Shown one piece after another: positions 41,496 through 50,630 of a stretch of 64,000 nt of DNA. A program made the position numbers and the translations under genes. Each line of letters starts with the position of its first letter. Within the stretch, counting starts at the first letter, position 1. Under the pieces are notes generated by a model. That model saw nothing but the letters and a program-made list of their open reading frames with translations, did not search any database and had not been told where the DNA came from. Where the stretch lies: positions 1 through 64,000 of the forward strand of contig DATIWB010000033.1 of the NCBI GenBank assembly GCA_035519675.1, read 5' to 3'. Source of the stretch: RPRB01 sp035519675. GTDB lineage: Bacteria; Myxococcota; Myxococcia; Myxococcales; Myxococcaceae.

Positions 41496-42920
41496 TTACA
41501 CCGCCACCCGCTTCCACGCGCCGCGCCGGAACACCGCCCCGCTGGCCACCGCCAGCAGGCTGAAGGCCGCCAGGCAGGCGATGAATGCCCCGGTGGTTCC
41601 CAGTCCGGCGTGTACCGCGAGCACCCAGGCCAGGGGCAGCTCGAAGGCCCAGAAGCAGAGCCCGTTGAGCCAGGTCGGGGCCCAGGTCGCCCCGGCGCCG
41701 TTCAGCGCCTGGGTGAAGGTCATGCCGTAGGCGTAGAAGGCGAACCCCGCGGAGATGATGCGGAGCCCGCGAATGCCGTGGCCGAGCACCACCGGGTCGG
41801 TGGTGAAGATTCCGACGATGTGCGGGGCGAGGGCGATGAACAGCAACCCCACCGTCCCGAGGAAGACCGCGCCCAGGTACCCAGCCTTCCACGCCGCGCG
41901 CTCGGCGCGCTCGGGCTTCTTCGCGCCCAGGTTCTGTCCCACCAGCGTGGCCGCGGCGTTCGCCAGGCCAAAGGAGGGCAGCAGCGCGAAGATGATCAGC
42001 CGGATGGCGATGGTGTAACCCGCCACCGCCTGGCTCCCGAAGCGGGAGATGATCCGCACCAGGAAGATCCAGCTGGTCATCCCCACCACGGTCTGGAGCG
42101 TGCCGGCGCCAGACAGCCGCAGGACCGAGAGCATGGTCTTCGCCTCGAGCCGCACGTGCCGCGTCCGCACCGTCAGCCGTCCGTCACCGCGGCTCAGACG
42201 GTACAGCTGGTACAGCACGCCGGTGGTGCGGCCGACGGAGGTGGCCAGCGCGGCGCCCACCACGCCCATCCTCGGGAAGGGGCCCACCCCGAACACCAGG
42301 CAAGGGCCGAGCACGATGTTGATGCCGTTGGCGAGCCACAGCACCCGCATCGCGGTGGCCGCATCCCCCGCGCCCCGGAAGATGGCGTTGATCAGGAACA
42401 GCAGACAGACGGAGACGTTGGCCCCCAGCATCACCCGCGTGAAATTCACCCCGTGCTCCAGCACCCAGGGCGAGGCGCCCATCGCCCGGAGCAGGGTGGG
42501 GGCGAGGACCGCCCCCGCGGCGGACAGCGGGATGCCGAAGAACAGGCCGAGGGCGATGGCCTGCACCGCCGTCCGGGCGGCCGCCTCCTCGTCCTTCTCG
42601 CCCATCCGCCGGGCGACGAGCGAGGTGGCGCCAATGGAGAGCCCGAAGGCCAGGGCGTACACCATGGTCTCCATCGTCTCGGTGAGGCCGACCGTCGCCT
42701 GCGCCTCGGCGCCCAGCCGCCCGACGAAGAAGATGTCGGTGACGGCGAACACCGACTCCATCACCATCTCCAGGACCATCGGGACGGCGAGGACGAAGAT
42801 CGCCCGCCCGAGCGGCGCCTCGGTCAGGTCGCGGTGGGAGCCGCGCAGTGCATCCCGCAGCTCGCCCCAGAGCGAGCCGTTGCGGACGGGGAGAGCGTCG
42901 GTGGTGGGTACGGCGTCCAT
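41496..42920 (-). CDS. MATE-family multidrug efflux transporter
   Basis: 474 residues, 12 transmembrane helices in two homologous MatE halves (about 35-195 and 255-420). Starts after a polar N-terminal stretch with PLGRAIFVLAVPMVLEMVMESVFAVTDIFFVGRLG, the NorM/DinF-type opening. Exports cationic drugs or metabolites in exchange for Na+ or H+. Substrate unknown. It follows the flavin-reductase gene by five bases on the same strand and could share its transcript. Confidence 0.93.
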   Translation of the reverse strand: MDAVPTTDALPVRNGSLWGELRDALRGSHRDLTEAPLGRAIFVLAVPMVLEMVMESVFAVTDIFFVGRLGAEAQATVGLTETMETMVYALAFGLSIGATSLVARRMGEKDEEAAARTAVQAIALGLFFGIPLSAAGAVLAPTLLRAMGASPWVLEHGVNFTRVMLGANVSVCLLFLINAIFRGAGDAATAMRVLWLANGINIVLGPCLVFGVGPFPRMGVVGAALATSVGRTTGVLYQLYRLSRGDGRLTVRTRHVRLEAKTMLSVLRLSGAGTLQTVVGMTSWIFLVRIISRFGSQAVAGYTIAIRLIIFALLPSFGLANAAATLVGQNLGAKKPERAERAAWKAGYLGAVFLGTVGLLFIALAPHIVGIFTTDPVVLGHGIRGLRIISAGFAFYAYGMTFTQALNGAGATWAPTWLNGLCFWAFELPLAWVLAVHAGLGTTGAFIACLAAFSLLAVASGAVFRRGAWKRVAV

Positions 42921-42925
42921 CGTGA

Positions 42926-43432
42926 CTACAGCGGAGTCAGACGGCCATAGGACCGGTTCTGGTACACCAGGGTCCGCTCGGTGTCACCCTGGTGGATGGC
43001 CGTGACCTCGACCAGGACCAGCAGGTGATCTCCACGTGCCTGCCGCTCGACGATGCGGGCGCTGAATGCACCGGTGGTGCCGGTGAGGAGCGGCGTGCCG
43101 TGCGCGTCCAGCGTCCAGGGGAAGCGCTCCCAGGCGTCCCTCCGGTCCCGGTGGTGCCGGGCGAAGGCGTGGCTCAGCTCGGACTGATTCTCGGCCAGCA
43201 GGTTCACCGCCAGGTAGTCCGCGTCCTCCATCAGGTCGTCCGCCCCCGAGTCCCGGGCCACGCCCAGCGCGAGGAGCGGCGGCTCGAGCGAGAGCATCAT
43301 GAAGGCCGTGGCGGTGAAGCCGTCCACCTCCGGCGCCTCCGGGGTGATGGCCGAGGGCCGCCGGCGCGCGGTCACCACCGTGACCGTGGCCGCCCAGGTG
43401 CGGGCCAGGGAAAGAAAGGCGTCCTTGTCCAC
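42926..43432 (-). CDS. Flavin reductase-like domain protein
   Basis: 168 residues from GTG 43432; the frame continues to ATG 43501, but that would overlap the divergent FAH start. FMN-binding split barrel of the flavin reductase-like family (WAATVTVVTARR, GFTATAFMMLSLEPPLLALGV, ADYLAVNLLAENQSELSHAFA, DHLLVLVEVTAIHQG). Members pass reduced flavin to monooxygenases or act as oxidoreductases. The substrate is not known. It is divergent from the FAH-family gene with 67 bases between. Confidence 0.85.
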   Translation of the reverse strand: MDKDAFLSLARTWAATVTVVTARRRPSAITPEAPEVDGFTATAFMMLSLEPPLLALGVARDSGADDLMEDADYLAVNLLAENQSELSHAFARHHRDRRDAWERFPWTLDAHGTPLLTGTTGAFSARIVERQARGDHLLVLVEVTAIHQGDTERTLVYQNRSYGRLTPL

Positions 43433-43499
43433 AGCGGCAGCTTCTAGCCGCCCACGCGGAGCTTGACGAGCGGCCCGCGAAGCGCTCTTCCCAGCCTCC

Positions 43500-44354
43500 A
43501 TGCGGCTCGCCAGCTGGATCCATCGGGGACGGGAAGGCTTCGGACAAGTGGTCGAGGGCGGGGTGGTGGACGCGGTGCCTCGTCTGGACGGCCGTTACCC
43601 CACGCTGAGGGCGGCACTGGCCGCGGGGGCGGTGGGCGAGGTGCGCCGGGCGACCGAGGGCGCCTCGGCCGACCACGCTCTGGAGGAGATCACCTGGCTT
43701 CCGCCCATCCCCCATCCGGAGAAGATCCTCTGCGTGGGCATCAACTACGTGGCGCACCGGGAGGAGACCGGCCGGAGCGAGACCGAGTTCCCCACGCTCT
43801 TCATCCGCTTCGCCAACACCCAGGTGGGGCACGAGCAGCCGCTGGTGCGGCCGCGGGTCTCGACCGAGCTGGACTACGAGGCCGAGCTGGCGGTCATCGT
43901 CGGCAAGCCTGCGCACCACGTGCGCCGCGAGGACGCGCTGTCGGTCGTCGCCGGCTACTCCTGCTACCAGGACGCGACCCTGCGCGACTGGCAGCGGCAC
44001 ACCACCCAGTTCACGCCGGGCAAGAACTTCATCGGCACCGGCGGCTTCGGCCCGTGGATGGTGACTGCCGACGAGATCCCCGATCCCTCGCGCCTCACGG
44101 TGGTGGGGCGGCTGAACAAGACCGAGATGCAGCGTGCCTCCACCGACCTGCTGATCTTCGACGTCCCGGCGCTCATCGCGTACATCACCACCTTCACCGA
44201 GCTCGTCCCCGGAGACGTCATCTCCACCGGGACCCCCGGCGGCGTCGGGTCGAAGCGCCAGCCGCCGGTGTGGCTGAAGCCGGGCGACGTCTTCGAGGTC
44301 GAGATCTCCAGCATCGGCGTGCTCCGGAACACCGTCGTCGACGAGCCACGCTGA
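43500..44354 (+). CDS. Fumarylacetoacetate hydrolase-family protein (cytosolic)
   Basis: 284 residues. FAH catalytic domain from about residue 72: KILCVGINYVAHREETGR, metal ligands in LDYEAELAVIVGK (D, E, E), DATLRDWQRHTTQFTPGKNF and VISTGTPGGVG. No signal peptide, unlike the relative at 11294. Probably hydrolyses or isomerises an acylpyruvate or a 2-hydroxymuconate-type acid; the substrate is unknown. It is divergent from the flavin-reductase gene. Confidence 0.92.
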   Translation: MRLASWIHRGREGFGQVVEGGVVDAVPRLDGRYPTLRAALAAGAVGEVRRATEGASADHALEEITWLPPIPHPEKILCVGINYVAHREETGRSETEFPTLFIRFANTQVGHEQPLVRPRVSTELDYEAELAVIVGKPAHHVRREDALSVVAGYSCYQDATLRDWQRHTTQFTPGKNFIGTGGFGPWMVTADEIPDPSRLTVVGRLNKTEMQRASTDLLIFDVPALIAYITTFTELVPGDVISTGTPGGVGSKRQPPVWLKPGDVFEVEISSIGVLRNTVVDEPR

Positions 44355-44519
44355 GCCCTGCGCGGCCCTGCGCGCGTGAGCCTGCGCGGCGTTGACCGGC
44401 CCGGGTGGCGCGCGACCTGCCTGTTGCACCGCCGGGCTTGGCTGACCCCCCCTGTGGGCTCGCAACCCCGCGTGAGGTGGCGTGTTCCGGGCGGATCGCG
44501 TGTTGCAGAGATTCCGGAC

Positions 44520-45278
44520 GTGAACAGCCGGATCGTCCTTCTGGGGACCGAACAGGAGTTCTTCCTCCAGCTGCTGGAGATGCTGGTTCCGGGCGGCTCC
44601 CGGGACCATGCCCTCGAGGCGGAGGAGCTCGGTCAGACCCCCCCGCCGCCCGAGGCCGCCCCGTTCGAGGTGTGGTTCGCGTACCGGGGGACCGACGGCC
44701 TCGACGAGATCCGCCGCCTCCGCCGCATCGGGGCCTACCCGGCCGTCGCGATGATCGACCTGGCGGAGGATCCGGAGGACGCGCTGGAGATCGCCGGGCG
44801 TCTGTTGGTGGACGACCCGCGGCTGCAAGTCGTCCTGGTCTCCCCCAACGCCGACGAGGTCTGGGACCTCGCCGCGGACGCGCTCGGCCACCGGGACCAG
44901 GTGGTGGTGCTGAAGCGGCCCTTCGACGGGGTGGAGGTCCGCGAGCTGGCCCACGTGCTGGTCCAGCGCTGGACCGAGATGGACCGCGTGCTCTCGCGCG
45001 CGGCCCGGCTCGTCCCCGGCGAGACCGCCATCGTCAAGGCTGGCCCCACCCCCACCTTGACCCCGTCCGCCGGGGTGGAGGTGCTCCGGGACGCGTTCCG
45101 GGCCATCCACGGCCTGGTGGCCGCCCTGAGCGCCCGCTGCGAGCTGCTCGAGCCGGAGGCCAGGGCGGAGGCGCTGCAGCGGGTGAGCGCGGTCTCGGAG
45201 GCGGTGGATCACCTCCGCCGGGTCGAGCACCTGGCCGACCCGAAGCCGGCGCCGTCCGAGCCCGCCGACGACGTCTAG
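44520..45278 (+). CDS. Orphan receiver-like (pseudo-receiver) protein
   Basis: 252 residues from GTG 44520. The region about 50-170 follows the receiver-like domain found before GGDEF or kinase modules in other bacteria: EVWFAYRGTDGLDEIRRL, the acidic position in VAMIDLAED, LQVVLVSPNADEVWDL and the conserved lysine in VVLKRPFDGVEVRELAHVL. Acidic pocket residues are only partly kept. A C-terminal helical part (FRAIHGLVAALSARCELLEP) resembles a dimerisation helix pair without the ATPase. No output domain. Probably regulatory, partner unknown. An upstream in-frame extension to 44376 is open but unlikely. Confidence 0.6.
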   Translation: MNSRIVLLGTEQEFFLQLLEMLVPGGSRDHALEAEELGQTPPPPEAAPFEVWFAYRGTDGLDEIRRLRRIGAYPAVAMIDLAEDPEDALEIAGRLLVDDPRLQVVLVSPNADEVWDLAADALGHRDQVVVLKRPFDGVEVRELAHVLVQRWTEMDRVLSRAARLVPGETAIVKAGPTPTLTPSAGVEVLRDAFRAIHGLVAALSARCELLEPEARAEALQRVSAVSEAVDHLRRVEHLADPKPAPSEPADDV

Positions 45279-45291
45279 ACGAGCAGTCGGC

Positions 45292-45909
45292 TCAGAACAT
45301 GAAGCCGACGTAGCCCTGGACGGTGATCCCGTTGAACTTGAAGGACTCGATCGCCTGCTGCGCGCTGCCGGAGCTCGCGGCGCTGAACCCGGGGTCGAGC
45401 CAGAGGTACTTGAACTCGGCGCCGAGCAGGAACTGCCCGAGGTAGATGTCCACGCCGGCACCGGCGATTGCGGCGAAGCCGGCCTTGGTGCTGTCGGCCC
45501 CCAGGCCGCTCACCGAGCTGATGCCCACGCCCGCTCCACCCTCCCCATAGGGCGCGATGATGCCCCCGATGGGCCAGCGGACGCGCGCGGTCAGCAAGAC
45601 CGGCCAGGTCTTGAAGTCCACGTCACTGGAGCCGGTGGTCAGGTACCCCGCGCTGAGCTGCAGCCCGAAGATGCCCCAGTAGTGGCCGAGCGCGCCGTCC
45701 ACTTCGTACTTCGTCGGCCACTTCTCGAACGTGTTCCCGATGGCGTTGAGCGCATTGGTCTCGCTCGGGAAGTACGGCCCGAACTTCACCGCGAAGTAGC
45801 TGTTGTGCTCGTCGGTGGTGCTGGTCTGCGCGGATGCAACGGACGGCACGAGCACGGCTGCACCGACCACGACAGCCGCCAGGAGCGACAGAACTGACTT
45901 CGAGCTCAT
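45292..45909 (-). CDS. Outer-membrane beta-barrel-like protein
   Basis: 205 residues from ATG 45909 with AAGGGG six bases upstream; a second ATG lies one codon before. A signal peptide (MSSKSVLSLLAAVVVGAAVL to VASAQ) is followed by alternating strands (YFAVKFGPYFPSE, YWGIFGLQLSAGYL, WPVLLTARVRWPIGG, FAAIAGAGVDIYLGQFLLGAEFKYLWLDPGF) and ends GYVGFMF with the C-terminal aromatic typical of BAM substrates. Function unknown. Convergent with the receiver-like gene. Confidence 0.8.
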   Translation of the reverse strand: MSSKSVLSLLAAVVVGAAVLVPSVASAQTSTTDEHNSYFAVKFGPYFPSETNALNAIGNTFEKWPTKYEVDGALGHYWGIFGLQLSAGYLTTGSSDVDFKTWPVLLTARVRWPIGGIIAPYGEGGAGVGISSVSGLGADSTKAGFAAIAGAGVDIYLGQFLLGAEFKYLWLDPGFSAASSGSAQQAIESFKFNGITVQGYVGFMF

Positions 45910-46061
45910 CATTGACCCCTTGAGATGGTTCCGGCCAGGCCCTCGCATCGCGCAGGGCCCTCCTCCTGCGCAAGGGAAAGCATCCTTCGCCGCCGCCGCA
46001 ACGGGTGGGTGGACGGGAGCGTCGTGCGCTGGGCGGCAGCCCCAGTTATTCCGGGCTTTCC

Positions 46062-49000
46062 ATGGCCGACCTTCTCGCCCACTTCCAGCCAGCGGTCCGA
46101 GACTGGTTCCGGGCCTCGTTCGCCGGGCCGACGCCGCCCCAGGCGCTCGGCTGGCCGGCCATCGCCCGGGGCGAGTCGGCGCTCCTGCTGGCGCCGACCG
46201 GCAGCGGGAAGACCCTCGCCGCGTTCCTGGCCTGCATCGACCGGCTGATGTTCGCTCCCCCGCCCCCGCGCGAGCGGCGTTGCCGGCTGGTCTACGTGTC
46301 GCCCCTCAAGGCGCTGGCGGTGGACATCGAGCGCAACCTGCGCGCGCCGATCATCGGGGTGGCGAACGTGGCCGCTGGACGGGGCGATGCGCACATCCTG
46401 CCCACCGTCGCGGTCCGAACGGGCGACACCGCGGCGCGCGACCGGGCCCGGTTCCAGCGCGAGCCGGCGGACATCCTGATCACCACCCCCGAGTCGCTCT
46501 ACCTCCTGCTCACCTCCAACGCCCGCGAGGCGCTGCGGAGCGTGGAGACGGTCATCGTGGACGAGATCCACGCCCTGGTGCCCACCAAGCGTGGCGCGCA
46601 CCTGGCGCTCTCCCTTGAGCGGCTCGAGCACCTCGCCGGGCGGGCGCTGCAGCGCATCGGACTTTCGGCGACCCAGCGTCCGCTGGACGAGGTGGCGCGC
46701 TTCCTGGGCGGGGCGGCAGCGCCGGGCGCGGACGCCTCGCCGGCCGGGCAAGCGCTCGCCCCCGGCGGGCAGGCGCCTTCGGGGTCGGCGGAGGCGCCGG
46801 TGTGGCGGCCGGTCACCATCGTGGACGCCGGCACCCGGCGCACGCTCGAGCTGCGCATCGAGGTTCCGGTCGAGGACATGGCCCGCATCGGCGAGCCGAT
46901 AGAGATTCCCTCGGGGCCGGCAGCGCAGGGCCCGGTCAGGAGCTCGATCTGGACCGCCATCCATCCCCGGCTGGTGGACCTGGTCCGCGAGCACCGGACC
47001 ACGCTCATCTTCGTGAACAGCCGCCGCGTCGCCGAGCGGCTGGCGGCGGCGCTCAACGAGCTCGCCGGCGAGCAGCTGGCCCGGGCGCACCACGGCTCGC
47101 TGGCGCGCGCGCAGCGGAGCGAGATCGAGGATGCGCTCAAGGCGGGGCGGATCCGGGCGCTGGTCGCCACCTCTTCGCTCGAGCTGGGCATCGACATGGG
47201 GGCGGTGGATCTGGTCATCCAGATCGAGGCGCCGCCCACGGTGGCCAGCGGGATGCAGCGCATCGGCCGGGCCGGTCACCGCATCGACGCCCCCAGCACC
47301 GGGGTCATCTTCCCCAAGTACCGGGGGGATCTGCTGGCTTGCGCGGCGCTCACCCAGGCGATGACCGAGGGGCGGGTGGAGGCGACGCGGCACCCGCGCA
47401 ATCCGCTGGACGTGCTCGCCCAGCAGATCGTGGCCATGACCTCCGTCGAGCCGTGGGGGGTGGACGCCCTCTTCGCCGCGGTCCGGGGCGCGGCGCCCTT
47501 CGCCGAGCTGAGCCGGACCGTGTTCGAGAACGTGCTGGACCTCCTCTCCGGCCGCTTCGCCTCGGACGACTTCGCCGAGCTGCGCCCGCGGGTCACCTGG
47601 GACCGGGTGGCGAACACGGTCATCGCCCGCGAGGGGAGCAAGCGCATCGCCATCGTCAACGGGGGCACCATCCCCGACCGGGGGCTCTACGGGGTGTTCC
47701 TCGCCGGCGGCGAGAAGGCTCACGCCCGGGTGGGCGAGCTGGACGAGGAGATGGTCTTCGAGAGCAGGGTGGGCGAGGTGTTCCTCCTCGGTGCCTCGTC
47801 GTGGCGCATCGAGGAGATCACCCACGACAGGGTGCTGGTCTCTCCAGCTCCCGGCCAGCCCGGGAAGATGCCCTTCTGGCATGGGGACGCAGCAGCGCGC
47901 CCGCTGGAGACCGGGCAGCTCATCGGCCAGCTGGTCCGCGAGCTCCGCGAGCTCCCCCGCCCCGTGGCGGTGTCGCGGCTGGTCCGCGGCCACCAGCTCG
48001 AACGGCAGGCGGCAGAGAATCTGCTGCAGTACCTCGAAGACCAGGCCCGCGCGACCGGCGCCGTGCCCGACGACCGGACCCTGGTGGTGGAGCGGACCCG
48101 CGACGAGCTGGGGGACTGGCGGGTGTGCATCCTCTCGCCGCTGGGTGGCCGGGTGCACGCGCCCTGGTCGATGGCGCTGACCGCGCGGGTGCGGGACCAG
48201 CTCGGGCTCGACGTGGAGACGATGTGGACCAACGATGGCATCGTGCTCCGTTTCCCGGACGCCGATCGCCCGCCCGACGTCGAGGCGTTGCTTCCCTCGC
48301 CCGAGGAGGTGGAGGCGCTGGTGCTCCGGCAGCTGGGATCCACCGCGCTCTTCGCCGCCAAGTTCCGGGAGAACGCCTCGCGGGCGCTGCTGCTGCCACG
48401 GCGCCGACCCGGAGTGCGCACTCCGCTCTGGCAGCAGCGGAAGCGCGCGGCGGACCTCCTCGCGGTGGCGGCGGGCTTCCCCACCTTCCCCCTGCTCCTC
48501 GAGACCTACCGCGAGTGCCTGCGCGACGTGTTCGACCTGCCGGCGCTGGTGGGCACGCTTCGGGCGGTGGCGGAGCGCACGATGCGGGTCACCACCGTGG
48601 ATACCGCGAGCCCGTCGCCGTTCGCCGCCTCGCTGCTCTTCGGCTTCGTCGCCAACTACATCTACGATGGTGATGCGCCGCTGGCCGAGCGCCGGGCACA
48701 GGCGCTGTCCATCGACCAGGCCCAGCTGCGGGAGCTCCTGGGAGACGTCGAGCTCCGCGAGCTGCTGGACGCAGACGTGCTCGCCGCGGTGGAGGCCGAG
48801 CTGCAGCAGCTCGAGCCCCGGTTCCGGGCCCGTGGGACGGACGGCATCCACGATCTGCTGCTCCGGGTGGGCGACCTCTCGGCGGAGGAGCTGCGCGCGA
48901 GGTGCACCGGAGCGCTGGTCGCCTCGGGGATCGACGATCTGCTGGCGGCTCGGCGGGCGGTCCTCCTCAGCGTGGCCGGAACGCAGCGCTACGTGGCGAC

Positions 49001-50630
49001 CGAGGACGCCGCAAGGGTCCGCGACGCGCTCGGGCTCCCGCTCCCCCCGGGGCTGCCGGAGGCGCTGCTGGTCTCGGTCCGGGATCCGCTCGGGGACCTG
49101 GTCTCTCGCTACGCCCGGACCCACGCCCCGTTCACCACCGAGGAGGTGGCGTCCCGCCTGGCGCTGCCGGTGGCGCGGATCGAGCCGACGCTCGACGCCC
49201 TGGTCCGGCGGGGGCGGGTGGTCGAGGGGGCGTTCCGGCCCGGGGGGACCCGGCGCGAATGGTGCGACGTGGACGTGCTCGCGGTGGTGCGGCGCCGGTC
49301 GCTGGCCCGGGCGCGGCACGCGGTCGAGCCGGTGGAGCCACGGGTCCTCGGCCGCTTCCTGACGCACTGGCACGGCATCGCCCGTCCCCGCCCGGGGCTG
49401 GACGCGGTGCTGGACGTGGTCGAGCGGCTGCAGGGGTGTGCGCTCCCCGCCTCGGTGCTGGAAAGCGAGGTTCTCCCCGCGCGGGTCGAGCGCTACGTCC
49501 CCGGAGATCTGGACACGCTGGTCGCCGCCGGCGAGGTCGTCTGGGTCGGCGTGGAGCCCATCGGCGAGCGCGACGGGCGCATTGCCCTCTATCTGACCGA
49601 CCACCTCCCACGGCTTCTCCGGCCGCCCGGCCCCAGGCTCGACGTGGAGCCGCTCTCCGGGCGGGCACGCGCGGTCCTCGAGGTGCTCCGGGCGAGGGGG
49701 GCGAGCTTCTTCTCCTCCCTGCACGAGGCGGCAGGTGGCGGCTTCCCGCGCGAGACGCTCGAGGCGCTCTGGGACCTGGTGTGGAAGGGCCTGGTGACCA
49801 ACGACACCTTCCGGGTACTCCGGGCATACACCGCGCCGGTGGTGGAGCGGGGGAACCGCCGGATCGGAACGGGCGGGCACGTCTTCCGCAGCCGGCGCAC
49901 GGTGCCGCCCTCTGCCGAGGGTCGGTGGTCGCTGGTGGAGGAGCGCACCGCGGAAGCGGTCGGCTCCACCGAGTGGGCTGCGGCGACGGCGCAGCAGCTG
50001 CTCGCGCGGTACGGTCTGGTCACCCGCGAGGTGGCGCAGGCCGAGGGACTCCCCGGAGGTTTCTCTGCCGTCTACCAGGTCTTCCGCTCCCTGGAGGACG
50101 GCGGGCGGGTGCGGCGCGGGTACTTTGTCTCCGGCGTCGGGGCGGCACAGTTCGCGCTGCCGCCGGTGCTCGACCTCCTCCGCTCGCTCCGGGAGCTCCC
50201 CGAGAAGCCGGAGGTGAGCGTGCTCGCGGCGACCGATCCGGCGAACCCCTACGGGACCCTGCTCCGGTGGCCGGCCCTGGACGGCGCGCAGGCGCGGGGG
50301 CCGTCGCGCTCTGCGGGCTCGCAGGCGGTTCTGGTCGACGGGGCGCTGGCGGCGTTCCTCGCGCGGGGTGGCCGCCAGGCGTGGGTCTGGCTGCCGGAGA
50401 CCGAGCCCGACCGTGGCCGCGTGGCAAAGGCGGTGGCCTCGGCGCTGGGGACGGTGGCGGCGCGCGGGCTGCTGGGCCGGCGCGGGGGGATGCTCCTCGA
50501 GGAGGTGAACGGCGCGCCGGCGGCGGAGAGCCCGCTCGCCATCCACCTCTCCGAGGCCGGCTTCACCCCGTCCTCCCTCGGGTTCCACCTGCGCCGTGCC
50601 GCGCTCCCCCGGCCGGTCCCGAATGCCTGA
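46062..50630 (+). CDS. lhr: Large DEAD/DEAH-box helicase Lhr
   Basis: 1522 residues, standard for the long Lhr form. Helicase core: Walker A APTGSGKT (44-51), DEIH (167-170), SATQRP (203-208), HHGSLARAQR, and QRIGRAGHR of motif VI. A winged-helix and a large C-terminal domain follow (DUF4910-like Lhr C-terminal region), as in Mycobacterium and E. coli Lhr. Lhr is a DNA-damage-induced 3'-5' helicase acting on RNA:DNA hybrids. The stop overlaps the start of the DNA glycosylase gene, linking it to base-excision repair. Confidence 0.95.
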   Translation: MADLLAHFQPAVRDWFRASFAGPTPPQALGWPAIARGESALLLAPTGSGKTLAAFLACIDRLMFAPPPPRERRCRLVYVSPLKALAVDIERNLRAPIIGVANVAAGRGDAHILPTVAVRTGDTAARDRARFQREPADILITTPESLYLLLTSNAREALRSVETVIVDEIHALVPTKRGAHLALSLERLEHLAGRALQRIGLSATQRPLDEVARFLGGAAAPGADASPAGQALAPGGQAPSGSAEAPVWRPVTIVDAGTRRTLELRIEVPVEDMARIGEPIEIPSGPAAQGPVRSSIWTAIHPRLVDLVREHRTTLIFVNSRRVAERLAAALNELAGEQLARAHHGSLARAQRSEIEDALKAGRIRALVATSSLELGIDMGAVDLVIQIEAPPTVASGMQRIGRAGHRIDAPSTGVIFPKYRGDLLACAALTQAMTEGRVEATRHPRNPLDVLAQQIVAMTSVEPWGVDALFAAVRGAAPFAELSRTVFENVLDLLSGRFASDDFAELRPRVTWDRVANTVIAREGSKRIAIVNGGTIPDRGLYGVFLAGGEKAHARVGELDEEMVFESRVGEVFLLGASSWRIEEITHDRVLVSPAPGQPGKMPFWHGDAAARPLETGQLIGQLVRELRELPRPVAVSRLVRGHQLERQAAENLLQYLEDQARATGAVPDDRTLVVERTRDELGDWRVCILSPLGGRVHAPWSMALTARVRDQLGLDVETMWTNDGIVLRFPDADRPPDVEALLPSPEEVEALVLRQLGSTALFAAKFRENASRALLLPRRRPGVRTPLWQQRKRAADLLAVAAGFPTFPLLLETYRECLRDVFDLPALVGTLRAVAERTMRVTTVDTASPSPFAASLLFGFVANYIYDGDAPLAERRAQALSIDQAQLRELLGDVELRELLDADVLAAVEAELQQLEPRFRARGTDGIHDLLLRVGDLSAEELRARCTGALVASGIDDLLAARRAVLLSVAGTQRYVATEDAARVRDALGLPLPPGLPEALLVSVRDPLGDLVSRYARTHAPFTTEEVASRLALPVARIEPTLDALVRRGRVVEGAFRPGGTRREWCDVDVLAVVRRRSLARARHAVEPVEPRVLGRFLTHWHGIARPRPGLDAVLDVVERLQGCALPASVLESEVLPARVERYVPGDLDTLVAAGEVVWVGVEPIGERDGRIALYLTDHLPRLLRPPGPRLDVEPLSGRARAVLEVLRARGASFFSSLHEAAGGGFPRETLEALWDLVWKGLVTNDTFRVLRAYTAPVVERGNRRIGTGGHVFRSRRTVPPSAEGRWSLVEERTAEAVGSTEWAAATAQQLLARYGLVTREVAQAEGLPGGFSAVYQVFRSLEDGGRVRRGYFVSGVGAAQFALPPVLDLLRSLRELPEKPEVSVLAATDPANPYGTLLRWPALDGAQARGPSRSAGSQAVLVDGALAAFLARGGRQAWVWLPETEPDRGRVAKAVASALGTVAARGLLGRRGGMLLEEVNGAPAAESPLAIHLSEAGFTPSSLGFHLRRAALPRPVPNA

